Shown here piece by piece: positions 18,812 through 28,600 of a stretch of DNA of 64,000 bases. The DNA lies in contig JADGAV010000005.1 of assembly GCA_015231825.1 (NCBI GenBank), positions 95,208-159,207 of the forward strand, in the 5' to 3' direction. The notes beneath the pieces were generated by a model that saw only the letters and a list, made by a program, of their open reading frames with translations, was not told the DNA's origin and did not search any database. The stretch's first letter is position 1, and every line of letters starts with the position of its first letter. The DNA is from SAR324 cluster bacterium (GTDB taxonomy: Bacteria > SAR324 > NAC60-12). The translations under genes were made by a program, and so were the position numbers.

Positions 18812-19773
18812 TTTTAGGAATTATTGAACACGACGGCGTGCAGCTGGATCCATACGGCCTGCAAATGCTCACATTTGCCCGGGATTTGTCAGCCCGTCTA
18901 AACACTTCTCTGGAAGCAGTTTTAATCGGAAAGTCTGCAGAATCATCAGGGGAGCAGATTAAAAATTTCGGAATTTCCAAAGTCCATCTCATCCAGCATG
19001 AACGGCTGGAACACTATGCCCCGGAAGCATGGGCAGAAAGTGTCATCCAGCTGCTGGCAGATAAAAAGGCCGATCTTGCTGTTGCAGCTGGAACAGAGCG
19101 CGGCAATGAGCTGATGGCACATATCGCGGCAAAACTGGATTTACCTTTAGCCAGCAATTGTTCTGAAATTTCACATGGTGACGGGCTGGAAATCACCCGT
19201 TTAAGATGGGGTGGAAGTCTGCTGGAAGAAACCAGTCTGCGAGACAATGTAAAACTTCTTACACTCGCTTTGAATATTGTTGAAGCGCAAGAATCTTCTG
19301 CAAATCCAGTCGATTTTGAAGCATTTACACCGACCCTGGAAGACAAGGATTTCCGTGTACAGCTTTCAGGGCGCGAAGAAAACACAGCAGAAGGCGTCAC
19401 GCTCAAAACAGCATCGCTGGTTGTCGGCGGCGGACGCGGTGTCGGCAGCGCAGAAGGATTTAAGGTTTTGGAAGAATTGGCGGAATGCCTCGGCGGTGTG
19501 GTCGGAGGGTCCCGAGTTGCCACCAACAATGGCTGGAGACCCCATACCCAGCAAGTAGGATTGACCGGCAACCGGATTTCTCCGAAACTCTATATTGCCT
19601 GTGGCATCAGCGGCGCAATCCAGCATTTGGTGGGATGCAAAGCGGCCAAGAACATATTGGTGATCAACGTGGACCGGGAAGCTCCCTTTTTTTCAAAAGC
19701 CGACTATGGGGTGCTGGGAGATTTGCATGAAGTCGTGCCGGCATTGATCAGTGAAATCAAAAAGGTTCAGTAA
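18808..19773 (+). CDS. etfA: Electron transfer flavoprotein, alpha subunit
   Basis: A 321-residue EtfA. The C-terminal FAD domain is intact: VVGGGRGVGSAEGF, AECLGGVVGGSRVA, QVGLTGNRISPKLYIACG, SGAIQHLVGC, and INVDREAPFFSKADYGVLGD. GGAGGTGCT precedes the ATG that overlaps the etfB stop. Together with EtfB it should accept electrons from the adjacent demethylating dehydrogenase, and probably also from acyl-CoA dehydrogenases such as the one at 1.2-2.4 kb, and deliver them to the Fe-S protein encoded divergently at 13.2-15.3 kb. Confidence 0.97.
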   Translation: MILGIIEHDGVQLDPYGLQMLTFARDLSARLNTSLEAVLIGKSAESSGEQIKNFGISKVHLIQHERLEHYAPEAWAESVIQLLADKKADLAVAAGTERGNELMAHIAAKLDLPLASNCSEISHGDGLEITRLRWGGSLLEETSLRDNVKLLTLALNIVEAQESSANPVDFEAFTPTLEDKDFRVQLSGREENTAEGVTLKTASLVVGGGRGVGSAEGFKVLEELAECLGGVVGGSRVATNNGWRPHTQQVGLTGNRISPKLYIACGISGAIQHLVGCKAAKNILVINVDREAPFFSKADYGVLGDLHEVVPALISEIKKVQ

Positions 19774-19793
19774 CAGAGAACCTGTTACCCGGT

Positions 19794-20522
19794 TCAAGGT
19801 GCTTTTCTGGCACCCAATGCCGCAAAGCATGAATTTTTGTGCAGGATATCGACCTCAATAAAACCCACTCTGCGCAGCAGCTCGGCCTGAAAGGTAACCG
19901 GGCGGGGAGAATCCTCCTTGTCAATATAGGCAAATACTTTTTCGCGGTATTCCACCCCTCCTAAAGATTCAATATACTGGCCATAACGATTCCACATCGT
20001 TTCCTGGACAAAGGAGTTTTCATGAGAAACGAGATCTGTTATCCAGAAGCTCCCTCCCGGTGCGGTCAATTGAAAGATCTTCGAAAATGCGAATTCCCAA
20101 TCCGCTTCATCCCGGAGATGGTGGAGTACTGCGGCAGCGATGATGATATCGTAATGATTCTTTTGGAGCTCAGCACGTCTAATATCATTCTGAAAAGTAC
20201 GAATTTTTCCTGAGTTGACTTCTGAAATCCGTTTGACTGCACGATCCAGCATCGGTTTGCTGATGTCAACAAGATCACAATCCAGAGGATTGAGCAACTG
20301 AAGCAGCCTCAATGTGTTGTTGCCGGCCCCGCAGCCAATGTCAAGGATTGTTTTAGCCTTTGGAGTTATGGCAACAGCATTTTGCGTAATCAATTCTGCA
20401 GCAAGCGGAGCATCTATAGCTGTTTGCTGTCCTGTTTCCAAATTGGAAAATCGTTCGACATCTTCATCAAATCGATTTCGGATTTCTTCGAGTGTTGATT
20501 TGTCACTGAGTGAGGTTTTCAT
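19794..20522 (-). CDS. Class I SAM-dependent methyltransferase
   Basis: A 242-residue methyltransferase. The SAM-binding motif I is ILDIGCGAGNNTLRLL, motif II follows as CDLVDISKPML, and a DIIIAAAVLHHLRD segment matches motif IV of class I enzymes. The overall pattern resembles small-molecule or CmoA-like methyltransferases; no target can be named. AAGGAAAA lies before the ATG. It is convergent with etfA, with only 20 bp between the stops; a weak GAACC/GGTTC hairpin spans that junction. Confidence 0.9.
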   Translation of the reverse strand: MKTSLSDKSTLEEIRNRFDEDVERFSNLETGQQTAIDAPLAAELITQNAVAITPKAKTILDIGCGAGNNTLRLLQLLNPLDCDLVDISKPMLDRAVKRISEVNSGKIRTFQNDIRRAELQKNHYDIIIAAAVLHHLRDEADWEFAFSKIFQLTAPGGSFWITDLVSHENSFVQETMWNRYGQYIESLGGVEYREKVFAYIDKEDSPRPVTFQAELLRRVGFIEVDILHKNSCFAALGARKAP

Positions 20523-20848
20523 TTTTCCTTGATGGACAAAAAATCAAAATTTCGAAAAGACCATAGCATTTGAAGGTAGCTCTGTAAAGCAGGTTTTAGC
20601 AGAGAATTTCTTGAATTCTGGCGGTATTTAATGAAGGATGCGTGGGGAGTATTTTAAGAGATCCCGCAGAAAAGGCAAAAATTGTACGATTCACTTTTTT
20701 CATTCCTATTCACTCTACAATTTTAAAATTTTGTTATATAAAGATTCGGTAATTACTGAACATCGAAATTCTGAACACCATGAAGATTAAACTAAATGAA
20801 TAAAATCATTGGTAAAAACAACTAAAATTAAGAAATATGGAGGTTAAA
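20523..20848. other. Divergent intergenic region
   Basis: These 326 bp lie between the methyltransferase and the DUF697-like gene. The stretch 20700-20780 is very AT-rich (ACAATTTTAAAATTTTGT and TTATATAAAG nearby), as expected for a promoter region, but I cannot assign -35/-10 boxes. No gene seen. Confidence 0.4.
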
Positions 20849-21388
20849 ATGACTGAGACGCAGGACGAAACAGATGAATCCGAAGAAGTTTCAAGAGAAG
20901 AAATGGATCATCTCATCAGAAATCACATGTACGGTTCTTTCGGAATTGGATTGATTCCGTTTCCATTTGTCGACATTGCCGCATTGACCATTCTTCAGGT
21001 GAAGCTCGTCAAGGAGATTGCCGATGCCTATGAGATTCCCTTTTCCAGGGAAAAAATTAAAAACGTGCTGTTCCCATTAGTCAGCGCAGTGACGCCCTCA
21101 TTTATTGCCCCCTCCCTGACCAGTTTAATTAAAGTGGTGCCCATTGTTGGACAAACTGCGGGTGCGGTGACAATGCCGGTCATCTCCGGGGCAGTCACGT
21201 ATGCGACGGGACAGGTTTTTGTTTCCCATTTTGAGTCGGGTGGAACCCTGCTCAATATTAATGTAGCAAAGATGAAAGCTCACTATTCGGATATGTTTGA
21301 AAAAGGCAAAGGAATTGCCCTCAATCTCAAAAAAGAAAAGGAGAAGGAGGAGGAAGAACAGAAGGAGACTGCTGCAAAAGAAGATTGA
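20849..21388 (+). CDS. DUF697-like hydrophobic protein
   Basis: A 179-residue protein. It has an acidic N-terminus and then GSFGIGLIPFPFVDIAALTILQVKLVKEIADAYEI-type sequence (shortened key: IPFPFVDIAAL), which is the hallmark of the DUF697 family. Two hydrophobic stretches follow, and the Lys/Glu-rich C-terminus (KKEKEKEEEEQKE) is likely helical and solvent-exposed. The true start is the ATG at 20849: an ATG 12 bases upstream lies within the TGGAGGTTAAA ribosome binding site. DUF697 domains are often found beside GTPases or in membrane-associated proteins; function here is unknown. Confidence 0.82.
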   Translation: MTETQDETDESEEVSREEMDHLIRNHMYGSFGIGLIPFPFVDIAALTILQVKLVKEIADAYEIPFSREKIKNVLFPLVSAVTPSFIAPSLTSLIKVVPIVGQTAGAVTMPVISGAVTYATGQVFVSHFESGGTLLNINVAKMKAHYSDMFEKGKGIALNLKKEKEKEEEEQKETAAKED

Positions 21389-21474
21389 ATTTAAAGGGGT
21401 TTAAACGTTCCCGGATCCTGTGGACTCAGCTAGAAATAGACTGTTGAATTTCTTGGCACCAACTTTGCTAAGTC

Positions 21475-21506
21475 TACCAGTAGCTACGGGTAGCAGATTA
21501 CCGGTA
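21475..21506 (+). promoter_or_regulatory. Candidate operator: two TACC...GGTA palindromes
   Basis: An 18-bp imperfect palindrome (TACC-AG-TAGCTA-CG-GGTA, 21475-21492) is followed 6 bases later by TACCGGTA (21499-21506). They end about 50 bp upstream of the start of an HTH protein, as for an autoregulatory operator. Binding is untested. Confidence 0.4.
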
Positions 21507-21558
21507 GCCGGATGGCATTTGCTTCTCTTTTTTTAAAAAGACTTTGGAAAAAGCAAGT

Positions 21559-22056
21559 ATGTATACCCTGGGACAAGCCGCCAGAGAAGTGGGGATAAAA
21601 CGACAATCCCTTACCCGGTGGATTGAAAAGTTGAGCATCCAGACGAGAGAGGAGGGTCAGGCGCGCTTCATCTCGGAAGCCGATCTGCACCGGATTCAAA
21701 AGGAACGGGAAGTCAGTCAATCCCGGCAGACGGAAACACGCAGCAGCCCAAAGCATGCTTTCGTGAGTCAGCTGCCGCAGGATTCCCGGCAAGAGCGTGA
21801 AGTGCTCATTCATGAACTGCAATTTTTGCGATCACAATTAACGGCTAAGGATGAACAGCTGGAATCGGCTGCAAAACATCATGCGGAGCATCTGACGCTG
21901 CTTAAAGGACAAGTGGAAATTGAACGTTTGCGGGCTTCGGCTCAACTGAGAAAAAAAGATGAGCAGATAGGAATGCTTCAGAAGACTTTGGATCAGGAGC
22001 AGCAGCTGCATGCCGGGACGATGACCCAAGTTGCCAACGGACAGGCTCCCAACTAG
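21559..22056 (+). CDS. MerR-like HTH protein with long coiled coil
   Basis: About 165 residues. The N-terminal YTLGQAAREVGIKRQSLTRW is a MerR/excisionase-type winged helix, followed by the wing (ARFISEADLHRIQKE). The rest, from about residue 75, is a charged heptad-rich coiled coil (HELQFLRSQLTAKDEQLE...). This layout is typical of small DNA-binding proteins that dimerise through a coiled coil, including plasmid or phage replication and partition regulators. A TTG at 21544 is an alternative start. It is followed 82 bp downstream by a tiny J-domain gene. Confidence 0.75.
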   Translation: MYTLGQAAREVGIKRQSLTRWIEKLSIQTREEGQARFISEADLHRIQKEREVSQSRQTETRSSPKHAFVSQLPQDSRQEREVLIHELQFLRSQLTAKDEQLESAAKHHAEHLTLLKGQVEIERLRASAQLRKKDEQIGMLQKTLDQEQQLHAGTMTQVANGQAPN

Positions 22057-22138
22057 CAGCTGATTTTTCAATGACGCAGTATCTTGCCCGGAACGGGTCA
22101 ATCTCAACGTTCAACAGCTCGAAATTTTGAGAGGAAAA

Positions 22139-22363
22139 ATGAAGAATTTGTTCAATCGTTTTAATAGAAATGGAGATTTTATGAACGGCTCAGTTTCTCC
22201 CTGTTTGAGAGTTTTAGAGTTGGATAACTCAGCCTCTGCCACGGATATAAAAAAAGCGTATCGGCGACTGGTCCATATCCATCATCCGGACAAGGGAGGA
22301 AACTCTGAAATGTTCTTTCAAATCCAAAACGCCTACGAGCAGGCAAGGCAGCTTGTTGCTTAA
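22139..22363 (+). CDS. Small J-domain protein
   Basis: A 74-residue protein consisting of almost nothing but a J-domain: CLRVLELDNSASATDIKKAY, RRLVHIHHPDKGG with the essential HPD, and FFQIQNAYEQARQL. It should stimulate the ATPase of a DnaK-type Hsp70, but it lacks the Gly/Phe and zinc regions of DnaJ. GAGAGGAAAA supports the start at 22139. Its position just after the HTH coiled-coil gene suggests, weakly, that the chaperone may act on that protein. Confidence 0.85.
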   Translation: MKNLFNRFNRNGDFMNGSVSPCLRVLELDNSASATDIKKAYRRLVHIHHPDKGGNSEMFFQIQNAYEQARQLVA

Positions 22364-22426
22364 TAAAGGTTTTCTCCACTCTTGACTTTGCCGGGGTGTC
22401 ATCTCTTCCTATTTTCGAATGAATCC

Positions 22427-22903
22427 CTAAGTCCTGCAGCTTTTGGCGACACCGTCGGATATGATTTGATCCAGTTTTTCCCTGGTATCAATCAGGACAG
22501 CGCTTCCATCTTCAAAACGGACATCGACCTGATCAACAAGAATACAAGTCATTGTCGGACGATACCAATCCCCAAACCACCAGATGCGGTTGACAGAGGA
22601 CTTTTCTGCAATTTGATCCATCGGCAAATGGGGGCCACTGCTGATCAGTTCGGTTTGATGAACCTTCTCTCCTTTTTGATTGAAGATTGATACGGAAAAA
22701 CGGATCTCGTCAATAGTCCTCGGGCCAGGATTGTACCAGGCAATCTGCACCGGGGCAATATTGGTGCTGAGCAATGAAATGTCGCTGACAAAAAGAGGGT
22801 CGCCTTTTTCTTTCACCCGTCTCAAGCCTTCATTGGTAGCAGTACTCAAACACCCTGTGAGCAACGCGGAGAGGAGCAGAATATTTATAATTTTGCTTTT
22901 CAT
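22427..22903 (-). CDS. Predicted lipoprotein, unknown function
   Basis: A 158-residue protein with a lipoprotein signal (KIINILLLSALLTGC), lipid attachment probably at Cys18. The mature domain is beta-rich with an immunoglobulin/FxLYD-like pattern: VQIAWYNPGPRTIDEIRFSV, SVSIFNQKGEKV, then IWWFGDWYRP, an unusual tryptophan-rich loop. Two further cysteines may form a disulphide. GGAAAGAAAAAG lies before the ATG. Convergent with the J-domain gene. Family not recognised. Confidence 0.78.
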   Translation of the reverse strand: MKSKIINILLLSALLTGCLSTATNEGLRRVKEKGDPLFVSDISLLSTNIAPVQIAWYNPGPRTIDEIRFSVSIFNQKGEKVHQTELISSGPHLPMDQIAEKSSVNRIWWFGDWYRPTMTCILVDQVDVRFEDGSAVLIDTREKLDQIISDGVAKSCRT

Positions 22904-23052
22904 CTTTTTCTTTCCAAATGATTGTCAATCTGTTTTTCTTTCAGTGGAACCGGATGGCACGAAGTATAAGCCGGTTTGAGTGAAGAAACGAGATTTTTTT
23001 TATCCCCCTGCTGTGCGCAGGCAATGCTTGATTTTCGAAAAAATAAAATAAA

Positions 23053-23325
23053 ATGAAATCTCTCTGGATAGTTTTTATCAGCGTATTCATTGCCGAATTA
23101 GGCGATAAAACTCAACTTGCCACTTTGATGTTCGCAACAGAAATGCAAGTCAACAAATGGGCGATATTTGCGGCATCTTCTGCCGCGCTGGTGTTGTCTT
23201 CCCTGCTGGCTGTTCTGCTGGGAAGTCATCTCAGTGAATGGATCAATCCCAGAATAATAAAGATTATTGCCGGGATTGGATTTATTGCCATTGGTATTAT
23301 CACTTTGATTGGAGCACGAGCTTAG
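23053..23325 (+). CDS. GDT1/TMEM165-like membrane transporter (single repeat)
   Basis: A 90-residue protein with three membrane helices and the family signature IAELGDKTQLATLMFA in the first helix. GDT1/UPF0016 proteins transport cations such as Mn2+ or Ca2+. Bacterial forms with one ExGDKT repeat, as here, are expected to act as homo- or heterodimers. No Shine-Dalgarno is evident. Divergent from the lipoprotein gene. Confidence 0.9.
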   Translation: MKSLWIVFISVFIAELGDKTQLATLMFATEMQVNKWAIFAASSAALVLSSLLAVLLGSHLSEWINPRIIKIIAGIGFIAIGIITLIGARA

Positions 23326-23410
23326 ATTTAGGATCGTGTTTTTTCGAAAATTCCCATGACCTTCATGTCGTGAAATGCTTCGATCAGTTGTCAATTACCT
23401 TCCAATACGG

Positions 23411-25501
23411 CTAGTATTTTCCGAATTCACGATCATCCAAAGGGATGATTTGTGAAGGAGAGACATTCAACGAGGCTGTCAGTGCCTTGGTTTCCAGTTC
23501 CATGGGAAGCGCAGTTTCAGTTTTTTCTGAGAATTCAGTTTTTACTCGATCCGCATAATAATCGCCTCCTCCGCCTTTCAGTTTGAACTGAGACAAAATT
23601 TGATTCAATACGCCTGCTTGAGCAGCTAATTCTTTTGCAGTATGGGCATTTTGCTCTGCGTTGTCTGCACTTTGCTGAGTTCTTTGTTCAATTTGAATCA
23701 CTCCCTGCCCGACCTGATTGAGGCCGCTTATCTGTTCCAGACTGGCCTTTTCTGTTTCTCCTGCAAGAATATTGATCTTTCCGATTTCCTCCACAATCTG
23801 ATCGAGATGGGCTGCAGTTTTTTTGGCAACATCGCTCCCTTTAGAAGCATTTTTCACTGATGCTTCTATTAAGGCTGAGGTTTCCCTGGCCGCTTCAGCA
23901 CTGCGGACCGCCAGATTTCGCACTTCGTTGGCGACCACAGCAAAGCCTTTGCCATGGACCCCGGCACGCGCTGCCTCGACGGCTGCATTCAACGCCAGCA
24001 AGTTTGTTTGAAACGCGATTTCATCGATCACTTTTATAATTTTAGAAATATTCTGGCTGGAATTTTCGATATCTTTCATCGCCCGTGTCATCTCGTTCAT
24101 TTGGGAATTTCCTAAATGAGCAGTTTCCCGGAGTGTATTGGCATGTTCTCTGGACTGGGATGCATTTTCTGTATTTTTTTCTGTCTGAGAAGTCAATTCC
24201 AGGATCGCTGCAGATATTTCTTCCAGAGAACTCGCCTGGGATGAGGCTCCTTCCGAAATAATACTGCTGACATTGGACAATTGATTAGAACCATTTCCCA
24301 CCTCCCGGGCCGTGACTGAAATTTGCTTCATATTTTTTTCCAACTGGTGGGCCATTTTTTGAATGACTTGCAAAAGTTGTCCGAATTCCCCACTGGAACT
24401 GACTTCGACTTTGACGCTTAAATCCCCATTTGCAATCGCTTCAGTGGTATCCATGACAATTTTCAGAGGAACGAGAATTCCCCGGATGATAATCCAGCCC
24501 AAGAGCACTGCCAGTATGAGCGCCAGCACCAGCACAACGATCAGCTCGCTCACAGCAGTATTTTGTATCCTGCTGACGTCATTGATTTGCCCTTCGACTT
24601 GCCGGTCCCCCAATTCTTCAATATCTTCGATCATACCCAGCAGAACCGCTGCGACTTGAGCATAACGGGATTTGGACTGTTTAAGCTTTTCAAAGGCAGC
24701 CACCGCATCTGTGAATTGTTTTTTATGAAGAGTAAAAAGCGAGTTTAAATTCTGTGCATAAGTTCCTGGAAATTCAGCTAAACCGACGGGTCCCTGAAAT
24801 AGTGGATGTTTGACCAACGCCTCCATCGACTGTTCAAGGCGATTCAGATGATGCTGCAAAGCCGCCTTGGTTTCAGCTCCGTCCGCGAATGTTATGAATC
24901 TTTGGTAATGATAAAATCGGGATAAGATTTCAATTTGAGATTCCATCCCGCCATCTGCCGCCGTCCATTTTTCCTCTAATCCGTCATTCCAGGTAATAAT
25001 CAGATCAGGAGACTGCTCCAACGCTTCAATTGCACCGTCCCCCCGCTCTTCGACATTGGTCATGAACTTTTGAAACCGGCCGAAACCTTTGGAAAGGGCA
25101 AGGTCCGCTTTATGAAAAGAGTTATAATCGTCCAGTACTTTTTCACGAAATTTACGGTACTCTGCCAGTTTTAAATCAAGGCTTTCAATTTTATCTTCAG
25201 GGAGCAGTCCGGTGGCACGCATGCGTCCCAACGCTTCTTTCTCCATCGCTTCCCCTTCTATAATATCCTGCCGAAACTTTTCAGTATCCTTTCCTTCCAT
25301 AATTTGGTCGATGGCTATGATTTGTCTTTGCAATCCGATCGTCCCCTCCATGGCACCGTCGGCGGTGTCCCAAGCCCGTGTGGTAATATAAGTCAGAATC
25401 TGGGAAAGTTTGCTGATCCCATAAAACCCGGCTGCGCTGCTCAGGGTTATCAGCAGAGAAAACAGCGTAAAGCTCAATAGTAACTTTAATTTAATCGTCA
25501 T
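23411..25501 (-). CDS. Methyl-accepting chemotaxis protein
   Basis: A 696-residue chemoreceptor. TM1 lies near residues 6-26, followed by a large helical periplasmic domain (to about 315) and TM2 ([17 protein letters not shown]). A HAMP domain comes next, and then the long cytoplasmic coiled coil whose hairpin tip reads [20 protein letters not shown], the contact site for CheA/CheW. The C-terminus has no NWETF-type CheR tether. The start at 25501 follows GGGAGAAACAAAA. No che genes are nearby, so it must join a distant chemotaxis system. The helical sensor domain suggests a small-molecule ligand but is otherwise unassigned. Confidence 0.95.
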   Translation of the reverse strand: MTIKLKLLLSFTLFSLLITLSSAAGFYGISKLSQILTYITTRAWDTADGAMEGTIGLQRQIIAIDQIMEGKDTEKFRQDIIEGEAMEKEALGRMRATGLLPEDKIESLDLKLAEYRKFREKVLDDYNSFHKADLALSKGFGRFQKFMTNVEERGDGAIEALEQSPDLIITWNDGLEEKWTAADGGMESQIEILSRFYHYQRFITFADGAETKAALQHHLNRLEQSMEALVKHPLFQGPVGLAEFPGTYAQNLNSLFTLHKKQFTDAVAAFEKLKQSKSRYAQVAAVLLGMIEDIEELGDRQVEGQINDVSRIQNTAVSELIVVLVLALILAVLLGWIIIRGILVPLKIVMDTTEAIANGDLSVKVEVSSSGEFGQLLQVIQKMAHQLEKNMKQISVTAREVGNGSNQLSNVSSIISEGASSQASSLEEISAAILELTSQTEKNTENASQSREHANTLRETAHLGNSQMNEMTRAMKDIENSSQNISKIIKVIDEIAFQTNLLALNAAVEAARAGVHGKGFAVVANEVRNLAVRSAEAARETSALIEASVKNASKGSDVAKKTAAHLDQIVEEIGKINILAGETEKASLEQISGLNQVGQGVIQIEQRTQQSADNAEQNAHTAKELAAQAGVLNQILSQFKLKGGGGDYYADRVKTEFSEKTETALPMELETKALTASLNVSPSQIIPLDDREFGKY

Positions 25502-25692
25502 TTTTGTTTCTCCCAAAAGGATGAAATATGTTCTCTTGGTGTTTCACTTATTATAAAAATCTTTTCAGGTCGTACTGATGAAAGATAATTTCTGAGGCAA
25601 TGAAATTTTAACAGGCTTCAACGATCACATTTCCTCGCAGATGAGAAATTGCCCGCAATAAAACTGAAATTGAAATTGCAGAGGAGATGGAA

Positions 25693-28600
25693 TCAAGGCG
25701 AAATTGAATCTGATCCGCGCTTTTTGATGGCTTCCTGTCCCATAAAATCGAAGTTATGTGTCAGTTTTTTTGGTTTCAGAAAAGAGTCTGTGCCAAACGT
25801 TTTCAGGTCCCAGAGGGAACTGACAATGCCATCGAGATAAATCCTGTGAAATTTGGGTGCAACCAGTAAATTAAAATTTCCTGTATTGATCCAGATTTTC
25901 AGATGATGCGGATAGCTGGTATTCAGTGGAATGTTCAGCGATTCATAGCATTCTTTGAATAATCTCCGGCATTCCCGGGTATTGAATTGGAGGAAAAACC
26001 GTGCCAGGTTGAAATCGACTTTTAAAAGACTGGGAGGGATTCTCACCTGGATGCGGTCCAAATTGAAATTTGTTACAAAAAAATCACCGAAGTTATCCCG
26101 AATCACCAATGAGATTGTGCCAAAACGGTTGACATTGCAAACCGCCATGATATCACGGATGTAATGAATATTTTCTAAAAGTTCACGAGGACGCACGGGA
26201 ATCGGATGAAAAAATTCATACATTTCGGTAGCGAGCAGCTGCAGATCAAAATGAGTCACGGGATTGGAAGCAGCTGTCCCCTGACCGCGGGCCGGAGGTT
26301 TTTCCAAGGCCGTTTGATTCCGTTCTGTAAAACCCAGGTAACCGCTGAATACACAGCGGGCAATTCCCTCAACCAAAGGAGCTTCAAACATTTCAATTTG
26401 ATTGTCATCTCCCATTGCGTATCGGCTGACTTTCCCCATTTCACCACGGCTCAACACGGATTTAAATGTCCACTTTGCCTTTTTATGATTGTTCAGCAGA
26501 ATTTTTTTCCGAGGAATACTGAGACTCTTGGAAATTGGAAAGGGAACCTGGTGTTCTTTTCGTTTAAAGTTCCGTTTAAAATGATACTGGAATATGACAT
26601 TCTCCAGGGGATCTCCCGCCAACATAATTCGAGAATTGAAGATGTGTTTTTCAATCACCGCGGGTGAAGGAGTCAAACCCAAATATTCATAATAGTCAAC
26701 CAAACTTGCGACAATTGAATCCACATGAATACGGTCTTCCTGGATTTTTTTAAACTGCATTTTTTCGATTGCGCTGAGCATTTGTCCGGATTTTACTTTC
26801 TGAACAATGTTTTGATCAACAATCAGGACATTCTGGTGGAAATGCTGCAGTTGTTCCAGGGTGAAGGCTTCAATGATTTTTGCTTTGGGTCCGATGGTAT
26901 CGCCTCCAATTTTGAGCACATAACCCATCAATAACTGCAGAGCTTTCCTATTGTCCAAATCAAGGATTTTCTGTTCCACCCGACGCAGGGACTGCAGAAA
27001 ATGAATTTTCAGCTTCTTTTCTATCTGCTTCGCGACATCGTCCCGTCCCTGGGCAAATTTTATCAGTTCACTGCGATCTCTGTCATTTTTGAAAAAGTAG
27101 TCATAAAATTTCACCAGGGCCCTGATTCGCCAGGGTGCATCTTCTTCAAGCCAGATCGATTGACCATTATTGCTGAAATTGATGACATCAGAGAGACGAA
27201 TGTGTTGGGAAAAACAAAATATCATTTGTTTTTGAATATCCTGAATGGTTTCCTCATCACCAACTTTCTCGTTTTCAAAGCGCAGCAGCATTTCGGTGAA
27301 TTTGATCCACCAGGGATCCCTGATCAACTGAGGAAATTCTTTTTCCATCATTTTGATCATCGTTACCCATTTGTTTTCAATTCCCAGTCTTATAAAGTAA
27401 CGCTGTTCCGGATTGAACAACAAATGGGTCAGGCTGGTCAGAGCCTGATCATCATCTTCCAAGCAAATCATTTCAACCCACCAGCAATTGAGAAGTGCTT
27501 TGGGAAGATTGCGATGACTGATCTTTTCACTTTCCCTTAAAAAAATTGGAAAAGCATGTTCTAGAAATATTGCGCGGGGAATGTTGAGATCCCCCCAGTC
27601 CGGCAAAGTCCGGATAGGGAATTTTTCTTCTTTCCCTGCACGGCTTTGCTTGAGCGTCCACTCGGCTTCAGGCAACGCGCCAATTCGGCACAATGTCTTG
27701 ACCTCATGCGACATCTTGAATGGAATAGGGGAAGTTCCTGCAAGAATCACAGCGGGATTGAGCAGAAAATCATTGAGCATCAGGTCATAGGCCATGCTTC
27801 CTTCAGGAGATACCAAAAAAGGAGTGTGCCGTCCCTGCCGTTGATTTCTCAGGATGTTGGTGAAAAAATGAACCTCCGTCTCAGGATATTTGTCTGTCAG
27901 GTACTGTTCGGCGAAGCTAATTTTTTGACGAGTTGCAAATTCGCACTGGGCTTCCAGTGAAATAGCTTCCTGCTCACAGAAAAAGTCCACCAATTTGACC
28001 ATTTGGGAGCGGAAATTTTTTTTAAGTTCCAGATCGAGTTCCCTGGCAAATGCTTTTGTCAGAAATTTTCGCTGCCGGTCGAAACGGGTGATGAAAAATG
28101 AAATTACATCTGCCAGTCGGTGTTTGGAGTCTAAAGAAATTCGGGCCATCAGAGTTTTGAAAAAATCCTTTATGACCGTATTCCGCTGATTGATGCTCGC
28201 CAGGTGCTGCAGAAATACATCCTGTTTTAATTTGCCGGTGATTTCTGAAACCTCCATCTGCTGCTGTTTCGCATATCGTCGCAGCAGCATCTGGGCATCG
28301 GCCTGATCCAGATATTCCCGTCGGTAGAATTCTGCAATCCATGGCCAGGCTTTCTCTTTGCTGAGGACCGTCAAGGAATAGGGGAACCATTCATTTCTTA
28401 TTTTTTGATCGTCATAATTGATTTTAATAAAAGAAAAAAACTTCGACAACTGCGATATATATTTTTCAAAATAAGGAAATTGTCCCAACACGTAGGAAAT
28501 CCTTTTCCACAGCAGGGCCGCCTGCCTGGAAGATTCCATTTCCCGGAACTTTGCCCATACCTTGTTTTCGAAAGACCGTTGATAAATACTTGGCAATACC

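Noticed and set aside
19774..19800. GAACC/GGTTC hairpin between etfA and the methyltransferase
   Set aside because: Five-bp stem without a T run; too weak to call a terminator.
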